Shown: positions 51,308-59,996 of the stretch, in pieces
How positions within the stretch are numbered: the first letter of the stretch is position 1
How the letters are laid out: each line of letters begins with the position of its first letter
NCBI GenBank assembly: GCA_934230415.1
Contig: CAKQEW010000002.1
Span: 1-64,000, forward strand
DNA: 64,000 nt
Origin: an uncultured Alphaproteobacteria bacterium
GTDB lineage: Bacteria; Pseudomonadota; Alphaproteobacteria; Rs-D84
Direction of reading: 5' to 3'
Made by a program: the position numbers and the translations under genes
The notes under the pieces: generated by a model
The model's database searches: none
Told to the model about the DNA's origin: nothing
Seen by the model: the letters and a program-made list of their open reading frames with translations, nothing else

Positions 51308-51361
51308 AAATAAATTATAGGAATTTATTTCGTTGCGTCGCAACCATAAATTTCGTATGAT
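51308..51361. promoter_or_regulatory. Divergent comEC-pyrG promoters with two dyads
   Basis: For comEC (minus): TTGCGA (51343-51338), 18 bp, TATAAT (51319-51314), then 6 bases to the ATG. For pyrG (plus): TTGCGT (51333-51338), 17 bp, TATGAT (51356-51361). The two -35 boxes share the palindrome ttgcg-t-cgcaa (51333-51343), and aaataaatt/aatttattt (51308-51316 with 51322-51330) covers the comEC -10. Confidence 0.75.
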
Positions 51362-51386
51362 AACAGCCCATAAGGGGGCAAATCTT

Positions 51387-52964
51387 ATGGCGAAATATAT
51401 ATTTATCACGGGTGGTGTTGTTTCCAGTTTAGGCAAGGGCGTTGCAGCGGCGGGTTGTGGCGCCCTTCTTCAATCGCGCGGTTATACGGTGCATGCGCGT
51501 AAATTTGACCCATATTTAAATGTTGACCCGGGTACAATGTCACCATTTCAACATGGCGAAGTTTATGTCACCCGTGATGGTTTTGAAACAGATTTGGATC
51601 TGGGGTATTATGAACGATTTTTGGGAATTAATTTAACGCGCAATGATTCTGTGTCTGGGGGGCGAATTTATTGGGATGTGTTGAATGCCGAACGTCGCGG
51701 TGATTACCTGGGGGCGACGGTTCAAATGATTCCGCATGTCAGTAATCGCATCAAAGAATACATTGCCGCCCCAACTGATACAGATTTTGTTGTATGTGAA
51801 ATTGGTGGTACGGTTGGTGACATAGAAGGTAAAATTTTCTTGGAATCAATTCGCCAGTTTGCCAATGACGTCGGTCGTCGTAATGTGATGTTTGTGCATC
51901 TGACATTGGCGCCATATTTGGAACAGAGTGGCGAATTAAAAACCAAACCGACCCAGATGTCGGTACGCCGCCTGTTGGAAAACGGAATTCAGGCAGACAT
52001 GTTAATCGTGCGCACACCACGCATGCTGACCGATGACGAGCGTGCAAAAATCGGAATGTTCTGTAACATGCCGGCGAAAAATGTAATCAGTGGAATTGAT
52101 GTTGATAATATTTACAAGATTCCATTGGCGTATGATGCGCAACATGTGTATGACATAATCGCCGAACATTTTGGTTTGGAAAATCGCACCGGCGATATGA
52201 CAAAATTTGAACGCATTGCAAAATATCTGGACGCCGATATTCCGACGGTACGTATCGGTATCGTGGGTAAATATTTTGATGTGCCGGATGCGTATAAATC
52301 ATTGAATGCGGCACTGTTCCATGCCGGAATCCAGAACAATGTTCATGTCGCGTTAAAGAAAATAAACGCTGAAACATTTTCGCCATCTGATTGTGCGGAT
52401 GTGGATGGTATCCTGGTACCGGGCGGTTTTGGTGCGCGTGGGGTCGCGGGTAAAATCGCGGCCGCCGGATATGCGCGTACGCATAATGTTCCGTATATGG
52501 GAATATGCCTGGGAATGCAGGTGGCGGTGATTGAATTTGCGCGAAATGTATTGGGAATCCAGGACGCTGATTCTGGTGAATTTTCTGATAAATGCACGCC
52601 GGTAATAAATATTATGCCAGAACACACCGGTGATATGGGCGGAACATTGCGCCTGGGGGCGTATCCATGCGTGATTACACCAAATACATTGGCGTCACGC
52701 ATTTATGGTGCATGCAATATATCGGAACGTCATCGTCATCGCTATGAAATGGATATATCGTACGAACAGAAATTCGCCGATGCGGGTATGATTATTTCTG
52801 GGCGCAGTCCAGATGGTCGCTTGCCTGAAATTGTGGAAATCCCATCGCATCCATTTTTTGTGGCGGGGCAATTCCACCCAGAATTTCAATCCAGTCCGTT
52901 TACCGGACATCCGATGTTTAATGCATTTATTGCCGCCGCCAAATCATGCACCAAAAATAAATGA
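51387..52964 (+). CDS. pyrG: CTP synthase
   Basis: The product is about 525 residues and aminates UTP to CTP. The start MAKYIFITGGVVSSLGKGVA is the family signature, with an aaggggg ribosome site. Synthetase motifs: HARKFDPYLNVDPGTMSPFQ, HGEVYVTRDGFETDLDLGYY and GTVGDIEGKIF. The glutaminase domain has VPGGFGARG, GICLGMQVAVIEFARN with catalytic Cys, and HPEFQSSP. The end overlaps the RNHCP gene on the other strand by 21 bases. Confidence 0.97.
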   Translation: MAKYIFITGGVVSSLGKGVAAAGCGALLQSRGYTVHARKFDPYLNVDPGTMSPFQHGEVYVTRDGFETDLDLGYYERFLGINLTRNDSVSGGRIYWDVLNAERRGDYLGATVQMIPHVSNRIKEYIAAPTDTDFVVCEIGGTVGDIEGKIFLESIRQFANDVGRRNVMFVHLTLAPYLEQSGELKTKPTQMSVRRLLENGIQADMLIVRTPRMLTDDERAKIGMFCNMPAKNVISGIDVDNIYKIPLAYDAQHVYDIIAEHFGLENRTGDMTKFERIAKYLDADIPTVRIGIVGKYFDVPDAYKSLNAALFHAGIQNNVHVALKKINAETFSPSDCADVDGILVPGGFGARGVAGKIAAAGYARTHNVPYMGICLGMQVAVIEFARNVLGIQDADSGEFSDKCTPVINIMPEHTGDMGGTLRLGAYPCVITPNTLASRIYGACNISERHRHRYEMDISYEQKFADAGMIISGRSPDGRLPEIVEIPSHPFFVAGQFHPEFQSSPFTGHPMFNAFIAAAKSCTKNK

Positions 52965-53258
52965 TTTATCGGCACTTAATCGGATGATTTCATCCATATT
53001 GTCATCATCGGTCGTATGTTGGCGAATGGTTTTGCCGCATTGTTCGCATTTATGTGTGATAACAAATCGTGCACCATCTGGGACCACAGATATTGGGCGC
53101 ATCATTCCGCCGCATGCGGCGGCGCGGTCGCCCGGCGTGTTGTCCATATGTCGCGACCACAAACATGCGGGGCAATGATTTGTATAACCATTGCCCCGAA
53201 CATGTGCGCCACAATGGGCGCACGTAAAATTTTCAACCGTTTTGGTAAAGCGTTTCAT
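52944..53258 (-). CDS. RNHCP-domain zinc-ribbon protein
   Basis: The product is 104 residues. Cys pairs in FTCAHCGAHV, NHCPACLWSRHMD and HKCEQCGKTI, with a PGDRAAACGGMMRPI block, match the RNHCP family, here with TNHCP instead of RNHCP. The Cys/His pattern implies one or two zinc ribbons. Function is not established. Its start overlaps the stop of the GapR-type gene by one base (TAATG), so they are coupled. Confidence 0.82.
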   Translation of the reverse strand: MKRFTKTVENFTCAHCGAHVRGNGYTNHCPACLWSRHMDNTPGDRAAACGGMMRPISVVPDGARFVITHKCEQCGKTIRQHTTDDDNMDEIIRLSADKSFIFGA

Positions 53259-53506
53259 TACAGACCCAACGCTGTGCGATACATCTGGGTTAATTCGTCT
53301 GCTTCGTCCAATTCATCTGGATCCAGTTTGCGCAGGCGTATCATCTGGCGAATATATTTTGGATCAAACCCAGCAGATTTTGCCTCGCTATAAATCTCTT
53401 TGATATCGGCGGCGATTGCGGCGGTATCTTCATTCAATTTTTCAATGCGTTCAATAATGCTGATTAACTGTTGATTGTCAATTGCACCGTGATTTGCGTT
53501 TTTCAT
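53258..53506 (-). CDS. GapR/DUF2312-family nucleoid protein
   Basis: The product is 82 residues. It matches DUF2312 (GapR in Caulobacter), which coils around overtwisted, AT-rich DNA ahead of forks and transcription: LISIIERIEKLNEDTAAIAA, DIKEIYSEAKSAGFDPKYIR and QMIRLRKLDPDELDEADELT. The family is nearly confined to alphaproteobacteria and their phages, supporting the taxonomic call. It is the first gene of the two-gene operon, divergent from pyk. Confidence 0.88.
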   Translation of the reverse strand: MKNANHGAIDNQQLISIIERIEKLNEDTAAIAADIKEIYSEAKSAGFDPKYIRQMIRLRKLDPDELDEADELTQMYRTALGL

Positions 53507-53536
53507 GCTTGTTTTCCCCTTGTCTAATTATGCTTT

Positions 53537-53552
53537 TTATGATATATCATAA
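53537..53552. promoter_or_regulatory. 16-bp perfect palindrome in the GapR-pyk divergent region
   Basis: ttatgatatatcataa is a perfect palindrome. It is nested in a second dyad, aattatg (53525-53532) with cataatt (53548-53554). Either could be an operator for pyk, for the GapR-type gene, or both. Confidence 0.6.
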
Positions 53553-53598
53553 TTCGTAAAAATCAAGAGAAACGAAAGAAAAGAAAAAGCGGAAAAAT

Positions 53599-54969
53599 AT
53601 GAAAAAATTTACAAAAATCACTGCATCAATTGGTCCAAAATGTGAAGACGCCCAGACGTTGCGTCGCATGATTGGTGCGGGTGTCAGCGTGTGTCGTATT
53701 AATTTCAGTCACGATACTGGCGATGTCCAGGGGGCGAAAATTGACCTGATACGTGATGTCGCGCGCGAATTAAATACCCCGATTGCAATAATGATTGATT
53801 TGCAGGGCCCCAAACATCGTATCGGAAATTTTGCCAGCGAAGAAAAATATCCATTAACCCCAGGCCAGAAATTTGTATTTGATAATGACCCAACACCGGG
53901 CGATGGCACGCGTGTTCACTTGCCAGACGCCGATGTTATGAAATCATTGAATCCTGGTGACAGAATTCTGTTAAACGATGGCAAAATTGAAATGACGGTG
54001 GATACGGTTGATTTTAATAAAATCGTTGCGACCGTTGTGCGTGGGAATGAAATCTGGTCGCGGCGTGGTTTTAATTTACCGGATACAGATGTTGCAACAT
54101 CTGTCCTGACACCCAAGGATCGTGCGGATTTGGAATACGCAATAACAAAAAATCCTGATTGGGTTGCAATCTCGTTTGTTCAGCGTGCCGAAGATGTGGC
54201 AGAGGTTCGCGATTTCATCACCGCGCGCACATCCCGCCCGGTAAAGATTATCGCAAAAATAGAACGTCCAAATGCGGTTGCGCGAATTGAAGAAATTGCC
54301 GCCGCCGCCGATGGTATTATGATTGCGCGTGGCGATCTGGCGGTAGAGGTTCCCTTTGAACAGGTCCCGGCAATTTCGCGTCATATAATCCGTACATGTC
54401 GTACATTAAATCGCCCGGTTATTATGGCGACCCAGATGTTGGGCACGATGGTGGCCAGTGAATTTCCAACACGTGCCGAAATCAGTGATGTTGCAAATGC
54501 GGCATACCTGCGCACGGATTCAACCATGACATCCGAAGAAACCACAATTGGTATCAATCCGGTCGGTGTAATTGAAACAATGGCCAAGATTTTGACATAT
54601 GCAGACTATGATTCAATCGCGCATTCATATGATTGGTCGCGAATTGAAAATGTCCCAGAAAACGATTGGTCGCGTTCGGTTGCGTCAATGGCATATTTAA
54701 ACCGTGCGTCGGCGATTGTTGTGTTTGCGCGTGATACCGTTACCACAACCCAGATTTCATGTCGCAAGCCTGATATTCCAATTATTGCGGTGTGTCGTGA
54801 TGATGTTGTTGCAAACCAGTTGTGTCTGTCGCGTGGGGTGTTTCCGATTTGCGACGATAATCTGTTTGGACCGCGTGATGCGTTTAATGCCGCCCGTCGT
54901 TTCGGAATTGACAGTGGGCAATTGGTTATCGTTGATGCCGAAAAAATCAGTCTGCGTTCGTTGGACTAA
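53599..54969 (+). CDS. pyk: Pyruvate kinase
   Basis: The product is 456 residues, converting PEP and ADP to pyruvate and ATP. Motifs: KITASIGPKCEDAQ, VCRINFSHD, IMIDLQGPKHRIG, VAISFVQRAEDV, IIAKIERPNAVARIEEI and MIARGDLAVEVPFEQVPAI, plus MATQMLGTMV. A C-terminal allosteric domain is present. The substrate loop reads GPKHRIG, whereas most enzymes have GPEIR. An A-rich leader (gcggaaaaat) precedes the ATG. With PPDK, this gives two routes between PEP and pyruvate. Confidence 0.95.
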   Translation: MKKFTKITASIGPKCEDAQTLRRMIGAGVSVCRINFSHDTGDVQGAKIDLIRDVARELNTPIAIMIDLQGPKHRIGNFASEEKYPLTPGQKFVFDNDPTPGDGTRVHLPDADVMKSLNPGDRILLNDGKIEMTVDTVDFNKIVATVVRGNEIWSRRGFNLPDTDVATSVLTPKDRADLEYAITKNPDWVAISFVQRAEDVAEVRDFITARTSRPVKIIAKIERPNAVARIEEIAAAADGIMIARGDLAVEVPFEQVPAISRHIIRTCRTLNRPVIMATQMLGTMVASEFPTRAEISDVANAAYLRTDSTMTSEETTIGINPVGVIETMAKILTYADYDSIAHSYDWSRIENVPENDWSRSVASMAYLNRASAIVVFARDTVTTTQISCRKPDIPIIAVCRDDVVANQLCLSRGVFPICDDNLFGPRDAFNAARRFGIDSGQLVIVDAEKISLRSLD

Positions 54970-54978
54970 AATAAAAAC

Positions 54979-55007
54979 TGGATGCGACCCACGGGTCGCA
55001 TCTTTCT
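54979..55007 (+). terminator. pyk terminator
   Basis: gatgcgaccc/gggtcgcatc stem with loop ac, then tttctg; the T run is short. Confidence 0.75.
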
Positions 55008-55008
55008 G

Positions 55009-55038
55009 TTGACCTGGATTGCAATTTTTTACTAACAT
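55009..55038 (+). promoter_or_regulatory. Promoter of the D-Ala-D-Ala carboxypeptidase gene
   Basis: TTGACC (55009-55014), an 18-bp spacer and TAACAT (55033-55038). The ATG at 55049 follows after 10 bases, with no ribosome site. Confidence 0.55.
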
Positions 55039-55048
55039 TCACTGTGTA

Positions 55049-56191
55049 ATGAGAGTGTTTATATCCGCATTTTTATCGTGCGCATTGTTTTGCGCGTCTG
55101 TGTGTGCCACACCGTATCGTGCGGCACTGGTTGCAAATATGGACACGGGCCAGGTTTTAATTCGTGAAAACGCGGACCAGCCGAACTATCCCGCGTCGCT
55201 GACAAAAATAATGACGGTGTATTTGACGTTTGATGCGCTGGAACATGGGCGCTTGCATTTGGATGATTACCTGATTGTGTCAAATTATGCGGCGGCGGCA
55301 TCGCCGGTGAAACTGGGGCTGGCCGCAGGCAGCAAGATTACTGTTGAAGATGCGATAAAGGCCGTCACGGTAATGAGTGCGAATGATGTTGCGCGCGTTC
55401 TGGCCGAAAATTTAAAAGGTGGCAAGGAAGGCAACTTTGCCGACACCATGACACGTGTGGCGACTGAAATCGGATTGTCCAGTACGAATTTTGAAAATTC
55501 GTCCGGATTGCCGAATGATGACCACCTGTCAACGGCACGCGATATTGCGTTGTTGTCCATGGCGGTGTACAAGCATTTCCCACAGTACTGGAAATATTTT
55601 GGAATAAAGACGTGGACGTATAACGGCAAAACATATACAAACGGCAACCGTCTGTTGGCAACGTATCCGGGATGTGATGGGATGAAAACCGGGTTCACAA
55701 ACAAATCGCGGTATTCATTGGTGGCAACCGCGGCGCGTGATGGTACACACCTGATGGCAATTGTGCTGGGCGCAGAAAACAAGGATGTGCGCGCATCTGT
55801 TGCGACCCAGTTGTTAAATCGCGGGTTTGAAATGACGAAAAATAATTCCGCGCCGGTTGTGCGTACAACACCGGTTGTAACAACGGCGACGCCTGCGGCG
55901 CCAACAATTTCTGCAACGTATGCTGCCGCAACGGCCACAAAAACACCCACGTACACTGCACCGACCGCGGTGCGTGGTGGGGCGGGTGTGCAATTTGGTG
56001 CGTTTTCATCACGTGATGCCGCCGCGGCCCAGGTTGCAAATGTAAAAAACAAGCTGGGGATTAACACAACCATAGAACAGGCACCAAATGGTATGTATCG
56101 CGTTCGCGCAAATGGTGTGACCGATGCCGCGGCGGCGGATATTCGTACGCGCGCCCAGAACGCCGGTATTGACAGTTATGTGTTTCACTGA
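55049..56191 (+). CDS. D-alanyl-D-alanine carboxypeptidase (DacA-like) with C-terminal SPOR domain
   Basis: The product is about 380 residues, a low-molecular-weight PBP trimming peptidoglycan stems. The signal peptide (MRVFISAFLSCALFCASVCA) precedes the S11 domain: NYPASLTKIMTVYL (Ser-x-x-Lys), MSANDVARVLAE (Ser-x-Asn) and GMKTGFTNKS (Lys-Thr-Gly). After a Thr/Ala/Pro linker, a SPOR-like domain (VQFGAFSSRDAAAAQVANVK to the end) should bind denuded septal glycan. The S11-SPOR fusion is frequent in alphaproteobacteria. recR starts 10 bases downstream. Confidence 0.92.
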   Translation: MRVFISAFLSCALFCASVCATPYRAALVANMDTGQVLIRENADQPNYPASLTKIMTVYLTFDALEHGRLHLDDYLIVSNYAAAASPVKLGLAAGSKITVEDAIKAVTVMSANDVARVLAENLKGGKEGNFADTMTRVATEIGLSSTNFENSSGLPNDDHLSTARDIALLSMAVYKHFPQYWKYFGIKTWTYNGKTYTNGNRLLATYPGCDGMKTGFTNKSRYSLVATAARDGTHLMAIVLGAENKDVRASVATQLLNRGFEMTKNNSAPVVRTTPVVTTATPAAPTISATYAAATATKTPTYTAPTAVRGGAGVQFGAFSSRDAAAAQVANVKNKLGINTTIEQAPNGMYRVRANGVTDAAAADIRTRAQNAGIDSYVFH

Positions 56192-56201
56192 TTGGGTTAC
56201 T

Positions 56202-56804
56202 ATGATGAATCAGAAAATTGAAAAATTAATTAAACAATTTGCACGCCTGCCGCGTGTGGGTGCGCGTGGTGGCCAGCGTATTGCATTGGCGTTGTTACAG
56301 GATAAAACAGGACGCGCGGAATCATTGGCGGCGGCACTGATGGACGCGGTTGAAAATGTTGCGCCATGTCCAAATTGTGGGGTGCTGACCGATCGTGGGG
56401 CGGGGCGGTGTGAATTCTGTCGGGATGCGTCGCGTGGTAATGGCACGCTGTGTGTGGTGCGTGATTTATCAGATGTTTGGACATTGGAAAAATCTGGGGT
56501 GTTCCGCGGTCGTTATCATATACTGGGTGGATTGCTGTCGGGGGCGACTGGGGTGACGCCGGCGGATTTAAACATCGCAAATTTGCCCGCACGTATTCGT
56601 GACGAGAATATCACAGAAATCATATTTGCCCTGCCAAATACTATGGAGGGTAAAACGACCCAGCATTATGTCATGTCGTCATTGGCCACCGCGCCTGACG
56701 TCCGGTTTACTGAATTGGCATCTGGGGTACCATTGGGCGGTGATTTGGATTATCTGGATGATGGAACATTATCGTTGGCGTTTGGGGGGCGCAAGGCAAT
56801 ATGA
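56202..56804 (+). CDS. recR: Recombination protein RecR
   Basis: The product is about 200 residues, acting with RecFO at gaps. Features: IKQFARLPRVGARGGQRIAL (helix-hairpin-helix), the zinc motif CPNCGVLTDRGAGRCEFC, and a Toprim domain with LCVVRDLSDVWTLE and GRYHILGGLLS. ATGs at 56202 and 56205 are adjacent. The end overlaps rsmA as ATGA. Confidence 0.94.
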   Translation: MMNQKIEKLIKQFARLPRVGARGGQRIALALLQDKTGRAESLAAALMDAVENVAPCPNCGVLTDRGAGRCEFCRDASRGNGTLCVVRDLSDVWTLEKSGVFRGRYHILGGLLSGATGVTPADLNIANLPARIRDENITEIIFALPNTMEGKTTQHYVMSSLATAPDVRFTELASGVPLGGDLDYLDDGTLSLAFGGRKAI

Positions 56805-57622
56805 TGACGGTTGAAAATTTGCCACCGGTTGCCGAAATGATGCGCGCCGCCGGGATGGAACCCAAGAAGCAATTTGGCCAGAATTTCCTGTTTGATTTAA
56901 ATCTGACCGGGCGTATCGCGCGCAGTGTGCCGGATATTCAAAATACCGATGTGATGGAAATTGGCCCGGGGCCGGCGGGATTGACACGGGCATTGCTGAT
57001 GGCGGGTGCGCGCCGCGTTGTTGCAATTGAAAAAGACCCAACGACAAAACCGATTTTGGATGAAGTTGTTTCGGCGTCGCACGGACGATTGACGGTTGTA
57101 TATGGCGATGCACTGTGTGTGGATACCACGGAACTGGGACTTGGTGAATATGCGATATGCGCGAACCTGCCGTATAATGTGGGAACAGAATTATTCACGC
57201 GGTGGTTGGTCGCGGCGGCGCATGGCGCACCAATAAAATCAATGACATTAATGTTCCAGCGCGAGGTTGCGTTGCGTATCACCGCGCGTCCGGGTGATGT
57301 GCATTATGGTCGCCTGGGGGTGCTGACATCATTGGTGGCGGATGCGCGGATTTTGTTTGATGTGCCAAATACCGCATTTGTTCCCCGGCCAAAGGTTCAA
57401 TCGGCGGTTGTATCCGTTATCCCAAACATGGATAAAATTCGCGCGATTGGCGATATAAAGAAACTGGAACAAATCACGGCAAAATTATTTGGCCAGCGGC
57501 GCAAGATGATACGTGGCATTATGCCGAATGTTAACTGGTCGGCGTATGAATTGTCTGGCATGGAACGCGCCGAAGAATTATCGCCGGAAAAATTTTTACA
57601 ACTGGCGCATGATTTGATATAA
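56801..57622 (+). CDS. rsmA: 16S rRNA dimethyltransferase RsmA (KsgA)
   Basis: The product is 273 residues, dimethylating two adjacent adenines in the 3' helix of 16S rRNA. Motifs: KKQFGQNFLFD, VMEIGPGPAGLTRAL (SAM site), VVAIEKDP, ICANLPYNVGTELF (Asn-Leu-Pro-Tyr) and FVPRPKVQSAVV. A C-terminal helical domain completes it. Coupled to recR; the stop codon lies inside the next gene's -10 box. Confidence 0.96.
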   Translation: MMTVENLPPVAEMMRAAGMEPKKQFGQNFLFDLNLTGRIARSVPDIQNTDVMEIGPGPAGLTRALLMAGARRVVAIEKDPTTKPILDEVVSASHGRLTVVYGDALCVDTTELGLGEYAICANLPYNVGTELFTRWLVAAAHGAPIKSMTLMFQREVALRITARPGDVHYGRLGVLTSLVADARILFDVPNTAFVPRPKVQSAVVSVIPNMDKIRAIGDIKKLEQITAKLFGQRRKMIRGIMPNVNWSAYELSGMERAEELSPEKFLQLAHDLI

Positions 57623-57623
57623 T
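57595..57623 (+). promoter_or_regulatory. Promoter of the CPA2 antiporter gene
   Basis: TTTACA (57595-57600), a 17-bp spacer and a perfect TATAAT (57618-57623), overlapping the 3' end of rsmA. A ggagggggga ribosome site follows. Confidence 0.75.
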
Positions 57624-57655
57624 TGTAACCAAGAGTCAGGAGGGGGGAGAGAATC

Positions 57656-59365
57656 ATGACAATGTCAATCACACTGTTGTTATTTGTTGCGGTTGTGTTT
57701 GCAATCGTTTGCGCAATGCGCATGGCGCGTATTGGTGCGCTGGTTGCATTTTTGTTTGCCGGTGTTGTATCCGGACCATATGTTTTAAATTTGTTTCATT
57801 TGACCGAAACGTGGTCACTGTTGGGTGATTTAGGAATTATGTTTTTGTGGTTCACAATGGGGTTGGGGATAAATATGCACCGGTTGTGGACATTGCGTCA
57901 TTCTATATTCGGATTTGGTGCGGCCCAGGTTTTGATGGTTGCAACAATGCTGTTTCCATTGTTGTTTGGAATAACCGGATGGCCAATTATGGGATGCGTG
58001 ATGGTGGCGTTAATGCTGTCTATGTCCAGCACATCCGAAGATATGCAAATGTTGGCAGACCGCAACCAGATTAATACCGATATGGGACGCCAGGCGTTTT
58101 CCATTTTGTTGTTCCAAGACCTGTTGGCGATTCCATTGTTGGCAATGATGCCGGTATTGGCGGGGCGCACATTTAACCTGGGGGCGACGGCGATTGATAT
58201 CGGTGTATGGTCGGTTGCATTAATCCTGGGGGTGGTTGTTGTTGGACGATTTGTATTGAACCCGGTAATGCGTTTGGTTGCAAAACTGAAATCGCGCGAG
58301 GCATTTTTGCTGGCAATCATGCTGAATATCGTGCTGTGGGCGGCGGTTGCAAATATGGCGGGTGTGCCGGCGGGACTGGGCGCGTTCTTGGCGGGTATGT
58401 TACTGGCTGAAACGATTTACAGTCACCAGGTCAGCGCCGAAATCAGTCCATTTGCAATGTTGTTCCTGGGGTTCTTTTTCATTTCGTTGGGGATGGGATT
58501 AAACCTGCCGGTGTTGGGACATTATTGGTATGTGGTACTGTTTGGCCTGTTTGGCCTGATTGCGGCGAAATTTGTTGCGATATTTATGGTTGCGCGCGTG
58601 CGCCACGTGAACGTCCCAGATGCCGCGCTGATTGCATTGGTGTTGTCCCAGGCGGGCGAATTTGGATTGTTGATGTTACAGACGATGCGCACATCAGGAA
58701 TTGACGTGTTGCCACCCGTGCACCAGGAAATTCTGACCGCGATAATCATATTGTCAATTATGATGACGCCAATATTAATGTGCATATATGATTGGCAGCG
58801 TCGCACGGGACGCCTGTTTTCCCAGGCGATTGTTGGCGGCCTGGTGGGCAAGGCCGAAACTGTCCCCACGGTTATTATTTGCGGATTTGGGCGCGTCGGA
58901 CAAATTGTTGCCCAGATGCTGGAATCCCAGCATATTGCATATGTCGCGATTGATATGGATGTGAACAATGTAATGATGGGTCGTGAACATGGATATAACG
59001 TTGTTTATGGTGATTCACGCAGTTCGGATGTCTTGCGCGATATGGGTTTGATGCCGCGCCGCACCCGTGCGGTTGTGGTTGCGTTGGATAACACATCCAC
59101 GTCCAGTGATACAATCATGACCGTGCGCGAAATTGCACCACGTGTGCGCATATTTGCGCGGGCGCGGGATCTGACGGAATCCAAGATGTTGCTGGCCCAG
59201 GGTGCGCAAATTGCATTGCCAGAAACGATTGAAAGCTCGTTGTTCCTGGGATACGGCGTGTTGGAACATCTGGGCGTATCTGACCGTGCGATTGAACAAT
59301 TATTGGCGCGATTGCGTGCGGATAATTACAGTGGCGTTGATGATCATGTTAATGAAAAACAATAA
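57656..59365 (+). CDS. KefB/YbaL-type cation:proton antiporter with RCK domain
   Basis: The product is 569 residues. A CPA2 membrane part of about 12 helices (residues 1-380): FLFAGVVSGPYVLNLFHL, MLSMSSTSEDMQMLADR at the ion-binding helix region, and LGAFLAGMLLAETIYSHQV. A cytoplasmic TrkA-N/RCK domain follows, with a Rossmann nucleotide site (VIICGFGRVGQIVAQML, then YVAIDMDVNNV). It probably extrudes K+ or Na+ against protons. KefB, KefC or YbaL cannot be separated by eye. Confidence 0.9.
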   Translation: MTMSITLLLFVAVVFAIVCAMRMARIGALVAFLFAGVVSGPYVLNLFHLTETWSLLGDLGIMFLWFTMGLGINMHRLWTLRHSIFGFGAAQVLMVATMLFPLLFGITGWPIMGCVMVALMLSMSSTSEDMQMLADRNQINTDMGRQAFSILLFQDLLAIPLLAMMPVLAGRTFNLGATAIDIGVWSVALILGVVVVGRFVLNPVMRLVAKLKSREAFLLAIMLNIVLWAAVANMAGVPAGLGAFLAGMLLAETIYSHQVSAEISPFAMLFLGFFFISLGMGLNLPVLGHYWYVVLFGLFGLIAAKFVAIFMVARVRHVNVPDAALIALVLSQAGEFGLLMLQTMRTSGIDVLPPVHQEILTAIIILSIMMTPILMCIYDWQRRTGRLFSQAIVGGLVGKAETVPTVIICGFGRVGQIVAQMLESQHIAYVAIDMDVNNVMMGREHGYNVVYGDSRSSDVLRDMGLMPRRTRAVVVALDNTSTSSDTIMTVREIAPRVRIFARARDLTESKMLLAQGAQIALPETIESSLFLGYGVLEHLGVSDRAIEQLLARLRADNYSGVDDHVNEKQ

Positions 59366-59367
59366 AT

Positions 59368-59397
59368 AAAATGTCCCCACACGTGGGGACATTTATA
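59368..59397 (+). terminator. Terminator of the antiporter gene
   Basis: aaatgtcccca/tggggacattt stem with loop cacg or shorter, then atatttg. Confidence 0.8.
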
Positions 59398-59449
59398 TTT
59401 GCAATTCGCCCCCCACATTGGTATATTGCATGTGTCGGGGGACGGAAAA

Positions 59450-59995
59450 ATGAAAAAGAATTTATTTTTGTATATTGGAATTATCCTGGCAATTATTTTT
59501 GCCGATGTTGCAACGAAATCAGTACTGTTGGCATTAATCACCGGTGGTGTGCCATTGGCGGGTGCGGCATGGGATGTTGTACCGGTGCCATACCTGATGG
59601 CATATGTTAATGATTTCTTTAATATTGTGTTTACATGGAACCCGGGCGCATCGTTTTCAATGTTGCGGGGACTGGGGGAATCGGCGCCGCTGGTGATTGT
59701 TGTTTTGACCGGTTTTATAATCGGACTGATTGGGTATTATTTGTTCGCACGCGCAGAAAAATACGAACGTGTGCCATTGGTGTTAATTGTTGGTGGTGCG
59801 GTGGGTAATCTGATTGACCGTGTGCGTTTTGGTGCAGTGATTGATTTCTTGGATTTTCATATTGGTGGATATCATTGGCCGGCATTTAATGTCGCGGATA
59901 TTTGCATTTGTGTTGGTGTTGCACTATATATCCTGAACTGGATAATTGCGCGCCGGCGTTGTATGGCGACTGTTAAATCAAAGGGTGATAAATAA
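59450..59995 (+). CDS. lspA: Lipoprotein signal peptidase
   Basis: The product is about 181 residues, an aspartyl protease that cleaves prolipoproteins. Four hydrophobic spans. Catalytic regions: FTWNPGASFSMLRG, GGAVGNLIDRVRFG and HWPAFNVADICIC, with the two Asp in the second and third. ATG 59450 gives MKKNLFLYIGI; the longer frame adds polar residues before the first helix. A gggggacgg site precedes it. It processes lipoproteins such as the MliC-like one at 20.6 kb. Confidence 0.95.
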   Translation: MKKNLFLYIGIILAIIFADVATKSVLLALITGGVPLAGAAWDVVPVPYLMAYVNDFFNIVFTWNPGASFSMLRGLGESAPLVIVVLTGFIIGLIGYYLFARAEKYERVPLVLIVGGAVGNLIDRVRFGAVIDFLDFHIGGYHWPAFNVADICICVGVALYILNWIIARRRCMATVKSKGDK

Positions 59996-59996
59996 C

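Noticed and set aside
55285..56073. A 262-codon minus-strand frame opposite the carboxypeptidase gene
   Set aside because: The S11 and SPOR motifs fix the coding strand.
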